NCBI GenBank assembly: GCA_022575985.1
Contig: JAKSXM010000014.1
Span: 1,550,001 to 1,614,000 of the forward strand
Reading direction: 5' to 3'
Length of the DNA stretch: 64,000 nucleotides
From: Anagrus nilaparvatae
Lineage: Eukaryota > Arthropoda > Insecta > Hymenoptera > Mymaridae
The notes below the pieces were generated by a model. That model was not told the origin of the DNA and ran no database searches. It was given only the letters and a program-made list of their open reading frames with translations. Shown piece after piece: positions 1 through 10,145 of the stretch; the first letter of the stretch is position 1; each line of letters starts with the position of its first letter. The translations under genes were made by a program, and so were the position numbers.

Positions 1-411
1 TGAAATTACAAATGAGTAAATGTTACATATTTTTGATAGGAATACATTGTGATATATTGATAAGGTTTACATTGTTAGTTATTGATTATATAATAAAATT
101 GATTATGATTATTTTTGAGAATACATTATAAGAGAATTTAGTTGAATTATATATTTTTTTATATAATTGGGAATAGGTATAAGGTTTATATTTTTATTTG
201 GTAATTACATATAATTTTGTAAGATTGGTTATATAAGTTATTGTAGTTGTGTGTATTAAAATTTTTCAGTGCAAGTAGTAAATTATAATGTTTTGGATAA
301 TATATATTATATTTTGCAGTGGATTAGTATATATGACATTGATTTGAGGAAAAGATATATAATTTTACATATAAATATGATTAGTATGTTTCTTATAGCC
401 TTGATTATTTG
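1..411. other. AT-rich flank, no gene seen
   Basis: No open frame of note and no recognisable repeat. It lies just 3' of the minus-strand envelope-like exon and would hold its 3' UTR. A 3' LTR for that gene, if there is one, would lie at or beyond the window edge; nothing here looks like one. Confidence 0.5.
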
Positions 412-2323
412 TTAAACGTTGCTTGCTTGAATTTGGAGTCGTTTGGCTCGATGTATTGGATTTTGTATGATACTTGAAGTAGCGTGTTGGGCTTGAGATG
501 CTGGATAAATTAAGATTGGTCTAGTTTTGACTTCTGGCATGTCCCAAGTATCTGTTGTTTCTGCAGGGGTATAAGAGACTTTACCTTCCTCTTTTTTGTT
601 CCAATTTTTTATTAAATCAAAAACTTTTTTATCTCTGAAAATGTAGAATTTTATTGCTGAAATGAGAAATATTATTAATAATATCAAAAATATTATTATT
701 ATAAAGTATATGAAGAAACTAGATTGTGTTGGAATTTGGTTTCTTAATTTTTTATATTCCCCTAATATTTTTGCTTTTTCAATGATTACTTGTAGGTCTT
801 TCCCGTTTTGTAGATTGCCTGATTCAAAACGACCTTTGTTCTTTATTATTTCATCTGATAGAATCTCTGTTAAATCTGTTTCAGAATTTTTAAATGCTTC
901 ATTCAGAATTCCTGATATATTCATTGGTGAGTTAGAAAAGAATTTTGTTTCTAAGGTAGTTTCTAAAGTTTGGTGTGCTCTAAATTTTGCAAAACTAGAG
1001 GTTGCTTTGCATCCTTTTTCGAGTGAGAAAATACCCATTTGTGGTAGTTCTACGATGGTCTCTGGTAGTAGATCGCAATCAATTGATAATTGTTCACTTC
1101 TAGGGCAAGTGAATAACCAAGAATTCGGTCTGAATAGGGGGGTAAAAGTAGATTCTCGTAGATATTGTAGTTTAATTATACATTCGTTAGGATTATATTG
1201 TAGTCCAACTAAAATTTTGATTTCACATCTAGAGTTGTTGGTTATTTTTAAGAGCGGTGGGAAATTTTTGCAAATTTTCGTATTTCCTAATTCTTTACAT
1301 TTTTGGACTTGTTCATCTGAGGGAGCGATATATGTTTTATTATCTTGGCTAATAGCTAGGTATGTGGTTTGGGGAATAAAATATGCTACAATTGAGTTGT
1401 TATTAAAAGAATTTATGATTGGGTGTGGTGTGATTTTGTATAATCGTAACGAGTTAAAATCAGTAAGTGGTAGATGTATTATATAAATTAGATTGTTATT
1501 TTCAATAATTATTTTTATATCTGCAATTCTTATAATGTTGTTTAAAGAAAAATCTTGTTGATCTAATGGGAATCTTGCATTCATTTTTATTAGTTGATAA
1601 TTATCTATTGCATCTGTCCATTGTTTACTTTCAAATAATGGTGGATAAAGAATACCTAAATTTGCGAGGGCCACGGCTTGGTAGAGGGTGTTACACTCAA
1701 TATGATATTCTGTCACAGCTTCTCTTAAATTCGAAATTAAAGTTTGTAGGTTAAGGTCTCGTTCCATTTTCTTTGTAGCTTGTTTAATGTTCTCGAATTC
1801 ACGATTCATTAATATTTCATGTTTTGTCATGTTGGATATTTCTGAATGTAATATTTGGGTTGTATTTTGAAGTAATCTTGCTACAGAAAAACTATGGTTA
1901 ATTGCTTGCTGGCTCATTCCTTCTAAGATGGCTCTATCGTCTGTAGTCAAAAAACCAAAGAGTGCGCGAAATATTTTTCCTACATATGGGATTGGCGGAT
2001 CTTCCCTTTTATTTCTGCTTGCTTTATTAATTTGTTTTAAAGTGTTTCGTAAATTTCTGTTAATATTAATTAGTCGTCCATTTTCATGATCGATTTCCAC
2101 ACGAATGCTACATGGATCGTAGCATATTTCATCTATTTTTGTTATCCAATTTTGTATTTGATCTCCTGTATTTAAGAGTTGTGTTAAATCAATTTTGTTT
2201 ATTAATTTCCAGGTTGAGGTTTCGGTGAATAAATATGAGACTTGTTCAGCAACTATGCCTGAAGAATTGTTAATTTCTTGTATATGAAAGCCTTTTTGAG
2301 CATCGATGAGGTTGAATAAACTT
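412..2323 (-). CDS. Baculovirus-F-like envelope glycoprotein, terminal exon
   Basis: Class I-type fusion glycoprotein of the baculovirus F / errantivirus Env / Drosophila Iris group (family assignment by pattern). The frame is open well upstream of the first in-frame start-like codon (GTG at 2100) and reaches a splice acceptor TTTCCAG|A, so the exon should begin at 2323 with one base finishing a split codon (phase 2). Visible parts in order: an N-terminal segment with the family IDL motif and a C-x3-C pair, a furin-type site RNKR about 105 codons into the exon, a hydrophobic fusion-peptide-like stretch directly after it, a long coiled-coil-prone region, a Cys-rich middle, one strongly hydrophobic TM segment about 100 residues from the end, and a basic cytoplasmic tail containing YPA. 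The reading frame is intact over about 637 codons. No gag or pol lies upstream on this strand, so a captured (Iris-like) gene is possible. The signal-peptide exon was not found. Confidence 0.8.
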
Positions 2324-2659
2324 CTGGAAATTTATTTAATTTATTAGTTAAAGAACTTCATTTTGATTTTTCATAAAGAAAACAACATGCTTAGTAATGA
2401 GTTTTTTTTTTTGTATATAAAAATATGGTGTATGTGTATATAATTTATTTTGTTTCGTAAAAAAAAATAATATAATAATTTTTTTATTATAGCGTAGTTG
2501 GAAATTTGTCGATGAATCATGATAATTGCTATATGGTTTTATTTTAGTTATTATTTTTTTTTATTTCATTAGTTATATTATTAGGATTTGTTTATATATC
2601 AATACATATGTGGGTATTGTATGGTGTTGTTTTTATTATAATATTTAATAGGAAATTAT
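2324..2659. other. Intron/intergenic AT-rich stretch
   Basis: Separates the unknown 169-aa gene from the envelope-like exon on the same strand. It should contain the 3' part of the intron before the envelope exon (polypyrimidine-poor, ending TTTCCAG at 2324-2330). I saw no convincing signal-peptide exon: the short minus-strand ATG frames here stop within a few codons. Confidence 0.4.
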
Positions 2660-3169
2660 TTATTGTTCTATTGTAATGTTTTCATCATATAGACGTTCCT
2701 GTCTTATGAAGAAATTTAAGAATTTTACTCTGATGATTTCTATTGAAAAATTTTCACTGTCGTCATTTTCAAAGAATTGTGCAAATTTTTCTTCACTCCA
2801 GTTTTCTTGTGCAAATGTAATATGTTTATTGTTGGCTCCATTGATTTTGGGATCATATTCAATAACGATTAATTCTTCTAATTGTGGATCTTTCTTTTCA
2901 ATGAAAAGTTTCAAGAATTTATCATTTTTGGGCAAGTGTATATTAAAACAGTCGAAAAATATGTTGTTAAAGTTCTTAGAGGTATAAATATGAACTGTTA
3001 TGTATTTGTGTTGATCTTGTACCCAATTAAATGGAAAGAAAGATATTTCTTCATTAGTTTCAATGATTTTTCTGTTTTTGGGGTCGTGGAAAGTTCTGTT
3101 TACTAAGTTATTATAATTTATGTTGACGTACACCATTTGTTTTTTTGGAAAATAGACGGCTATAGTCAT
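2660..3169 (-). CDS. Hypothetical protein, 169 aa
   Basis: I do not recognise this protein. It is a single uninterrupted frame starting at an ATG in the context CCAAAATGA, mixed in composition and rich in F, N, I and charged residues. It has no cysteine-rich domain, no signal peptide and no obvious TM segment, so it is probably a soluble intracellular protein. It lies 336 bp upstream of the envelope-like exon on the same strand, which could be coincidence or could mean both belong to one unit. The codon composition (balanced polar and acidic residues, few homopolymers) looks more coding than the surrounding spacer. Some upstream exon cannot be excluded. Confidence 0.55.
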   Translation of the reverse strand: MTIAVYFPKKQMVYVNINYNNLVNRTFHDPKNRKIIETNEEISFFPFNWVQDQHKYITVHIYTSKNFNNIFFDCFNIHLPKNDKFLKLFIEKKDPQLEELIVIEYDPKINGANNKHITFAQENWSEEKFAQFFENDDSENFSIEIIRVKFLNFFIRQERLYDENITIEQ

Positions 3170-3659
3170 TTTGGTTTTGTTTCAAATGTAGTCCTTAGTT
3201 TCGTTAAAACAGCCCTTGAAAATCGTGAAGAAAAAAAAATTTTATTTATTTATTATTATTCTTATTAATGTATGGTTTTGTGTTTTATTTATTTGTGCAA
3301 AGTGTGACATTGGGGTATATGTATTTTATTTATGAGTTTTAAGTGTAATTATATTTTTTTTTTTATTTAGAAAAAATTTGTGATATACTTATTTAGTTGA
3401 ATATTAGTTTAGGGTTATTATTATATTATATTACATTTAGTCATTTATTCAAAATAACGTGAGTTAATTTATTTTAGGAATATCTTAATAAGTTTACAGA
3501 GTTTGAATTATTTTGTTAGAAATTAGAATTATAATTTTCTTAATTCTACTTGCTTTCAGTAAATTGTAAATATTATCATTTTTGTATTTAAATTATTTAA
3601 ATTATTTAAATTTTGTTTAGTTACCAATTGTCGAAAATTTATGTAAAAATTATGATTTA
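3170..3659. other. AT-rich spacer
   Basis: Between the 169-aa gene and the tandem array. Homopolymer T and A runs and short AT repeats only (for example three AATTATTTA-type units near 3590-3615). This would contain the minus-strand gene's promoter; no TATA/initiator pair stands out in such AT-rich DNA. Confidence 0.4.
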
Positions 3660-4995
3660 AAGTAAAATTTGATTTGGCTCAAAATCATTGAAAATTTCCA
3701 TGAAGATTTGATATTTAATTAAAATAATAGATTTGATTTAATTTGGCTCAAAATTTGCCAAAATTTTCAATAAATTTGATTTAGTTTAGCTCAAAATTTG
3801 CCAAAAAAAAAGTTTTAATTTTTTATCAAAATGATAAATTTAATTTAATTTGGCTCAAAATTTGCCAAAAATTTTCATAAAGTTTTGACTTTTAGTTAAA
3901 ATAATAGATTTGATTTTATTTGGCTCAAAATTTGCCAAAAGTTCACATAAAAATTCAATTTTTAATTAAAATAATAAATTTGATTTAATTCGGTTTAAAA
4001 TTTGACAGAGATTTTCATAAAGTTTTGACTTTTGGTTAAAATAATAGATTTGATTTTATTTGGCTCAAAATTTGCCAAAAGTTCACATAAAAATTCAATT
4101 TTTAATTAAAATAATAAATTTGATTTAATTTGATTCAAAATTTGCCAAAAGTTCACATAAAAATTCAATTTTTAATTAAAATAATAAATTTGATTTAATT
4201 TAATCCAAAATTTGCCAAAAGTTCACATAGAAATTCAATTTTTAATTAAAATAATAAATTTGATTTAATTTGGCTCAAAATTTTGTCAAAAATTCATATA
4301 AAAATTTAATTTTTAATCAAAATAATAAATTTGATTTAATTTGGCTCAAAATTCTGCCAAGAGTTCACATAAAAATTCAATTTTTAATGAAAATAATAAA
4401 TTTGATTTAATTTGGCTCTAAATTAGCCAAAATTCTCATAAAAATTCAATTTTTAATTAAAATAATAAATTTGATTTAATTTGGCTCAAAATTCTGCCAA
4501 GAGTTCACATAAAAATTCAATTTTTAATGAAAATGATAAATTTGATTTAATTTGGCTCTAAATTAGCCAAAATTCTCATAAAATTCAATTTTTAATTAAA
4601 ATAATAAATTTGATTTAATTTGGCTCAAAATTCTGCCAAGAGTTCACATAAAAATTCAATTTTTAATGAAAATGATAAATTTGATTTAATTTGGCTCTAA
4701 ATTAGCCAAAATTCTCATAAAATTCAATTTTTAATTAAAATAATAAATTTGATTTAATTTGGCTCTAAATTTTGTCAAAAATTCACATAAAAATTCAATT
4801 TTTAATTAAAATGATAAATTTGATTTAATTTGGCTCAAAATTTTGTCAAAAGTTTACATAAAAATTCGATTTTTAATGAAAATAATAAATTTGATTTAAT
4901 TTGGCTCTAAATTAGCCAAAATTCTCATAACAATTCAATTTTTAATTAAAATGATGAATTTGATTTAATTTGGCTCAAAATTAGCCAAAAATTTA
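3660..4995. repeat. Tandem array, about 69-bp unit
   Basis: About 19 imperfect copies of a unit of about 69 bp. Landmarks repeated in each unit are TTTGATTTAATTTGGCTC, a variable CAAAATT(T/C)TGCC block, a TTCACATAAAAATTC block and TTTTTAATTAAAATAATAAA. Neighbouring units alternate between TTTGCC/TTCACATA and TTAGCC/TTCTCATA versions between about 4340 and 4760, so a two-unit higher-order period is present there. The edges decay gradually, with older copies before 3900 and after 4980. Confidence 0.9.
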
Positions 4996-5000
4996 TAAAA

Positions 5001-8000
5001 TTATGCAAATACCTCAGTTTATATTTAATTTGGGTTAAAATTGTATAACTGGCTTGAAAATTTTGTTTTTATTGAATGGGTCAAAATCAAAAAAAAATCT
5101 TGCCTAGGTGTTAGAATTAAAATTTTTAGTTAAAATTTTTGAGATATGGCTGAATGAGTCAAAATTCATAATAATATTTTAGTTTTTATTAAAAGGTTCA
5201 AAGTTTAAGAAGCTTTGGCCTAAATTTTAAAGTTTAAGTTATTTTTAGGTAAAATGTTGATAAGGTAGAGTTTATAGATAGTTGAAACAGCCTCTTAAGA
5301 GAAAAATACGATTATCTCGAGTTCCGCATGCGCAGTGTGTTTTATTGATTTTTGTTTAGTTAAGTGAATGTGCACAGTTTCTGCTGGGTTGGATAAACAC
5401 ATAGATTATTAATGACAAAAGTATGTATAAATTAATTATTCAATTTATTATTAATTAATATGTATTAATATTTTATTAAAGTTAATCCACAAGAAAAATT
5501 TGTTGGGAATATGGGATATGATATTTATGTTATATGGAGCTGTGTTGAAAATGATTTTTGGTTATTGTTGCAAAGAAATTTGTAAGTATATAAATTATTT
5601 GGTATTTTTAATCTGGTTATTTTATATATGTATTTTGTTTATATTTTTAGATTATTTATTTGGATTATAGATTTTGGAGTTTAATTGGGAGTATGCGGGT
5701 ACTTTTTATGCTGAAATAGGTTGTATAGGTGAGATTTTTATTTCAAGTTTTTGTAATAATAATTAATAACTTGTTTTTTTTTTTTTATTAGTGGTAGATT
5801 TCAATTTGCTGAAATTATTGAACAAGTTTATGATGAGATTTTAATATGTTATGAAATAGATTTGTTGTGTACTGGACTCGCTAAATATGTATGTACCTAA
5901 TCTGTAAGTAATTTGGTTTTTATTTTATTTGATAAGTATTTTGAGTGTTAAATAAAAGTATTTTCTAGGTATGTACTGTGATTCTGGTGAATAAATAGGC
6001 TATAACGGTGGAATTTTTACTGGGTTAGATGCGAGACATTGGTTGCTGTGCTATGGATGTTCTTCGTTCATAAGGGAAAATTAAGTGCAAATGTATTTTG
6101 TCGCTAATATTGTTCATGGATTAGGATTTATATTATTATACATAAGTTTGCTTAGATTAATAGGTTGACAAAAAAAAAATTTGTTAATAGATTGAAACTT
6201 GGGATTTTTATTTTATATAAAATTTAATTAAAAGTGTTTAAAAATATGTGTATTGTTCCGGGTTAAAATATAGTGAATTTTTTTAGATTTTAGAAGGAAT
6301 GAAAAACTGTAATTAATTTTAGCGAGGTGTAGAGAAGGAGTTTATTTATGGTTGGAAGTAAATTTTTATATTGTAAAGTATATGGAAAAAGATGTGTTTA
6401 TTTTTGTTAATATAAATAGTGAAGTTTTTATGCGTATTAGAATTTTTGTATTATAGAAAGAAAAAATAGAAGTTTGTAATTTAGTATGTGATTTTCTTTA
6501 TTGGGTAGTATAATGTAGTTTGTTGTTATGTGAAAAGAGAAAAAAATTTGTACTTCTTCGTTGTAAGAATTAAATACTTTTCAAATAGTGTGAAAAATTT
6601 TGTTAATAACACATTAGATGAGTAAAATTACTTTATTATTTTCTTGTGATTTTGTTATAAATAGTGAGATGTTAGTTATAAGAAAAAGTTGTGTAAAATA
6701 GTGTTGTAGTAAGAGATTAATTTTTTTATATTCTGGTCTATGTACTTTTATTATTTGTATCGAGTAATTTATAAGTATTTAGTGTATATCAAATTGTATT
6801 TAAATAAAGATTTTAAGAGAGATGTTTATTTCATTTTTAATTATTATTAGATGTTTGTTCATTAATAAATTAAAAAAAATTAAAGGTAAAAAAAATTTCA
6901 TATATGTTATTTTTTGTAGGTGGCACTAGTAAAATATTTGTGTAAGTATTGGTGTTTCCAATTTTTTTTATAAAACTCCAAAATTTTTGTCTGCTAGATT
7001 CATATAATATTTATATCTGCTGGGGTTTTTAATAGATTGAATTTTCTTTAAAATTTTATTTATTAAGTTTTCATACTTTAATTTAAGATACTTTTCTTTT
7101 TTTTTTTTTTTAATTAATTGGGGATAATTAGTCTTAGGAAGAGTTTGAAATTACATATTTTTCACTGTATATAATATTTTATGTGAGTTTTTATCTATAT
7201 TTTTCTAAAAGTAGTTTTTGTTTTATTTGTACCTAGTATTTTTATTAAGATCTTCATAATGAAATTAATATAATTATATTTTTAGCTACTTTTGTACCAA
7301 CCAATGGAGATTTTGATATTGGACTTAATATGAAATGGTGAAATATTGGGAGTTGTATAGTTATTATTTGGATTTTATATAATTATTTTATTACTAAAAG
7401 GAAATTAATAAATAAAGTGTAATTTTTATAGGTTTTATAGTTAAGATTGATCCATTGTTTACATGTGAGTTAGGTCTCGCTATAGGAAACTTTGGGTAGA
7501 TTAGGAAAGAAAGATATTATCCGCATTGAAATTTATGGATTCTTAAGTGATTGTGTTTCTGGATAAAATTAATAACTGTGATGTTTATAATAATTTAGTA
7601 ATATTAAAATATTTTTGTAATAGAATAGTGTACATGGTTGTAAATGAATGGTATTGTATGTATTTAAGTATCATAAGTTAATTTGATTAAGTGTAGTTAA
7701 TTTTTATTATGAGATTTATTTTATTGGGAGAAAGATAATGTTTTCGCTAGCATCAAAATCATGGATGGAAAAATGTCAGAACACTGGGTGAAAATACAAT
7801 AGTTCAGTGACATTAAAATATTTTGTAATAAAATTGTAACGGTGGATGGTGTTTTAAATAAATAAGTGATTGAATATTATTGTAAGACCCTTTTACAAGG
7901 GAAAGCTAAAACCAAGATTAAAGTTAGATTAATAATGATTTTTATTAAATTGTCTAGGTATAAAATACATTGTACATATGTTATTTTTCATATGTTGTAA

Positions 8001-8045
8001 GTAAAAAAAAATTATAAACTGTATTTAATTTTATACAATATTTTG

Positions 8046-8078
<33 letters not shown>

Positions 8079-8107
8079 AATAAAAAAAAATATAATTATT
8101 TAGTATC
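5001..8107. other. Long AT-rich stretch with short coding-like pieces
   Basis: No long frame. Between 5510 and 6090 and between 7290 and 7490 the plus strand has short, GC-richer, coding-looking pieces flanked by splice-like sites: a GTAAGT at 5581, a TTTTTAG at about 5650, a GTGAGA at about 5730, a TTATTAG at about 5791, a GTAAGT at 5903 and a TAG acceptor near 5998. I could not join them in one consistent frame. A CATGCGCAGT-type (NRF-1-like) motif lies at about 5327-5340. The rest is T-rich spacer; a 30-base poly-T begins at about 8045. Confidence 0.35.
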
Positions 8108-8622
8108 TTAGTCTGAAATAGCGTAGGGTTCTATGAATGAAGTAGAGTTTGTGGTGATTAAGTTTTCAAAGGGGTATAAACCTTGAGATATATGTTCTTG
8201 TCTACTTTTGTATCTCTTGAAAAAATAGATGATTCCCATTATGATAGTTATGGCAAGAAACATAATAAAAATATATAAGGCATATGTCCAAAATTCTGTG
8301 CTATTTCCTTCAGTGGTATTAATTCTTTCACAGACACCATCTGATTCCAAAAAATTCTCTTTGCAGGTACATTTAAAATCTCTTTTGTCACAAAATGAAA
8401 AAGAGTTCATACAATGTCCAATTTTGCAGTCTTCGCCAAGCTTCAAAATTTTAATACATTCTCTGTGCCTTAGAAAATACCCATGCGGGCATGCACAAAT
8501 AACTGGGTATAAAATTTTTATTTATAGTATAAGTAAAAAAATTATATTGGAAAAAGAAAAAAAAATATTATTATTTTACCTGTCAAGTGAAATAAAATTA
8601 TGGCGAGGATTCTTTGCTTCAT
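8108..8622 (-). CDS. Cysteine-rich (EB-like) one-pass membrane protein, 2 exons
   Basis: Gene model: exon 1 is 8622-8580 (ATG plus 14 codons plus one base), intron 8579-8503 (77 nt, GTAAAA...CCCAG), exon 2 is 8502-8108. The joined length is 438 nt, an exact 146 codons. Exon 1 encodes a hydrophobic signal peptide. Exon 2 gives about 8 cysteines in a compact ectodomain with EB/EGF-like spacing (C-x5-6-C, C-x-C), an N-glycosylation site NTT, a TM helix around codons 84-107 and a short cytoplasmic tail. The product should be a small cell-surface protein of about 145 aa. EB modules are known in nematode and insect secreted proteins; the specific function is unknown. A 30-base poly-T (poly-A on the coding strand) lies 33 bp beyond the stop. 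The second cysteine-rich gene lies about 1.1 kb upstream, on the same strand. Confidence 0.75.
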
Positions 8623-9261
8623 TGTAAAAGTGTTTTTTTTTTTGTTTATTTACTTCTGTATGTTAACACCTTGAGTGCAACCGGTAGAATGATTAAAGTA
8701 TAGTATTGAGAGAAAAAATGGTGTTATTGGTATTCAAAATATTTTGGTAATTAACTAGATGTAGTTATTTATGAGTTAAATTTTTTTTTTTTTAACTATT
8801 GGTATTTGTTCTAGTAAAAGAGAAATTTTATTAACATAATTTCTATTATTATGGATTATTCAATTCAAAAGAAAAAAATTTATAGAGTTTATTAAATATT
8901 ATTCAATTCAAAAGAAAAAAAATTTTATAGGTGTGAAATTATAATTATTTTAATTAGAATTTTATTATGTTTAAGGGATTGTGAGAAAAAAATTTCTGCG
9001 TTATTGATAGTATAAAGGAAATTGGTATATATTTATTTTTAATTCATATATGTTCTTACTTATAAGCGTTAAATTTTTCGCGCGAGGGGATAGATTTTTT
9101 TATTTGTGAGGGAGAATATTTATGTGCTATTAGATTTTGTATAAAAAAAAGGATCGATTTGCATACAGTTAAATTATCTTTATTTTTATTTTATTTAAAT
9201 TTTACAGTGATATATTTTAGTTATTCTAATTGTAAAATATAATATAATTGTTTTAATTTTA
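8623..9261. other. AT-rich spacer between the two Cys-rich genes
   Basis: Upstream region of the 8108-8622 gene. It contains a direct repeat of ATTATTCAATTCAAAAGAAAAAAA (about 8855 and 8908) and one GC-bearing spot at 9078-9087 (CGCGCGAGGGG region). No gene seen. Confidence 0.4.
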
Positions 9262-9650
9262 AATTTTAGTAATTTTTAATAAATTGTACCTTATTTTATT
9301 CTTACATAATTTTAATTTTATATTTTTGCAAATTTTTAAGTATTAGTAGTACTTGAGAAATTGTAACTTATTTTTATTCTTACATGATTTTAAATTTATA
9401 TTTTTGCAAATTTTTAAGTATTAGTAGTACTTGAGAAATTGTAACTTATTTTTATTCTTACATGATTTTAAATTTATATTTTTGCAAATTTTTAAGTATT
9501 AGTAGTACTTGAGAAATTGTAACTTATTTTTATTCTTACATGATTTTAAATTTATATTTTTGCAAATTTTTAAGTATTAGTAGTACTTGAGAAATTGTAA
9601 CTTATTTTTTTATTCTTACATGATTTTAAATTTATATTTTGGAAATTTTA
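9262..9650. repeat. Tandem array, 78-bp unit
   Basis: The block TTAGTAGTACTTGAGAAATT recurs at exactly 78-bp steps (9343, 9421, 9499, 9577), giving a little over four copies. The middle copies are identical or nearly so, which indicates recent amplification. The array ends about 40 bp short of the stop codon of the next minus-strand gene, so it lies in that gene's 3' flank or 3' UTR. Confidence 0.95.
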
Positions 9651-9692
9651 AATATTTTACTTGTTATTCAGTTTGTAGTCATCCTTTGTTTC

Positions 9693-10145
9693 TCATTTAA
9701 AATTTCTGCTGCAATAGGATGCAGATTCTAAGTCATAAACAGGTGCAGCACTCATGTCTAATCTCTCGTGTTTAACAATTAGTAGCACAAGTAAAAGTAT
9801 AAAAATGAATATTAGGTACGCTAACATTTCAAAGTTTTGATTCTTAGATGTTAATTCTTGTGTTGTTGGTTTAACATTTGTTTTATTAAATTCTGATGAA
9901 ACTTCCTGTTCACTATTATTTGGTACCACGCAAATACCGTCTTCTTGAATAAATCCTCGGATGCAGACACAAAATTTTGTACAGATTGAATGTCTTTGAG
10001 TACAAAAATCTGTAGATGGGTTGCATGTCTCATTTAATCTTTTAATTTTTAAACAAATTTTGCTTTTATATATATATCCTTGTAAACAATGAGCATAGGC
10101 TTGAGCTATGAATGTTAATATCAAAATTATCCAAATAGTTTTCAT
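9693..10145 (-). CDS. Cysteine-rich (EB-like) one-pass membrane protein, 150 aa
   Basis: I chose the ATG at 10145 because it opens directly into a signal peptide of about 18 residues ending AYA; the frame extends further upstream but without a better start. The ectodomain carries about 8 cysteines (pattern C-x10-C-x10-C-x6-C-x6-C-x3-C-x-C-x9-C), an EB-module-like arrangement also seen in the neighbour at 8108-8622. A Ser/Thr/Asn-rich linker with N-glycosylation sites follows, then a very hydrophobic TM helix near residues 107-126 and a short tail. Like its neighbour it is a predicted small type I surface protein, and the two probably form a local family, although cysteine spacing and tails differ. 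No intron is needed. Its function is not known. Confidence 0.7.
   Translation of the reverse strand: MKTIWIILILTFIAQAYAHCLQGYIYKSKICLKIKRLNETCNPSTDFCTQRHSICTKFCVCIRGFIQEDGICVVPNNSEQEVSSEFNKTNVKPTTQELTSKNQNFEMLAYLIFIFILLLVLLIVKHERLDMSAAPVYDLESASYCSRNFK

Noticed and set aside
662..1486. 274-codon plus-strand open frame
   Set aside because: Exact antisense of the F-like envelope exon; the composition is a mirror of that gene and no family is recognisable.
2324..2659. Signal-peptide exon for the 412-2323 envelope gene
   Set aside because: ATG frames here stop after a few codons or lack a donor in the needed phase.
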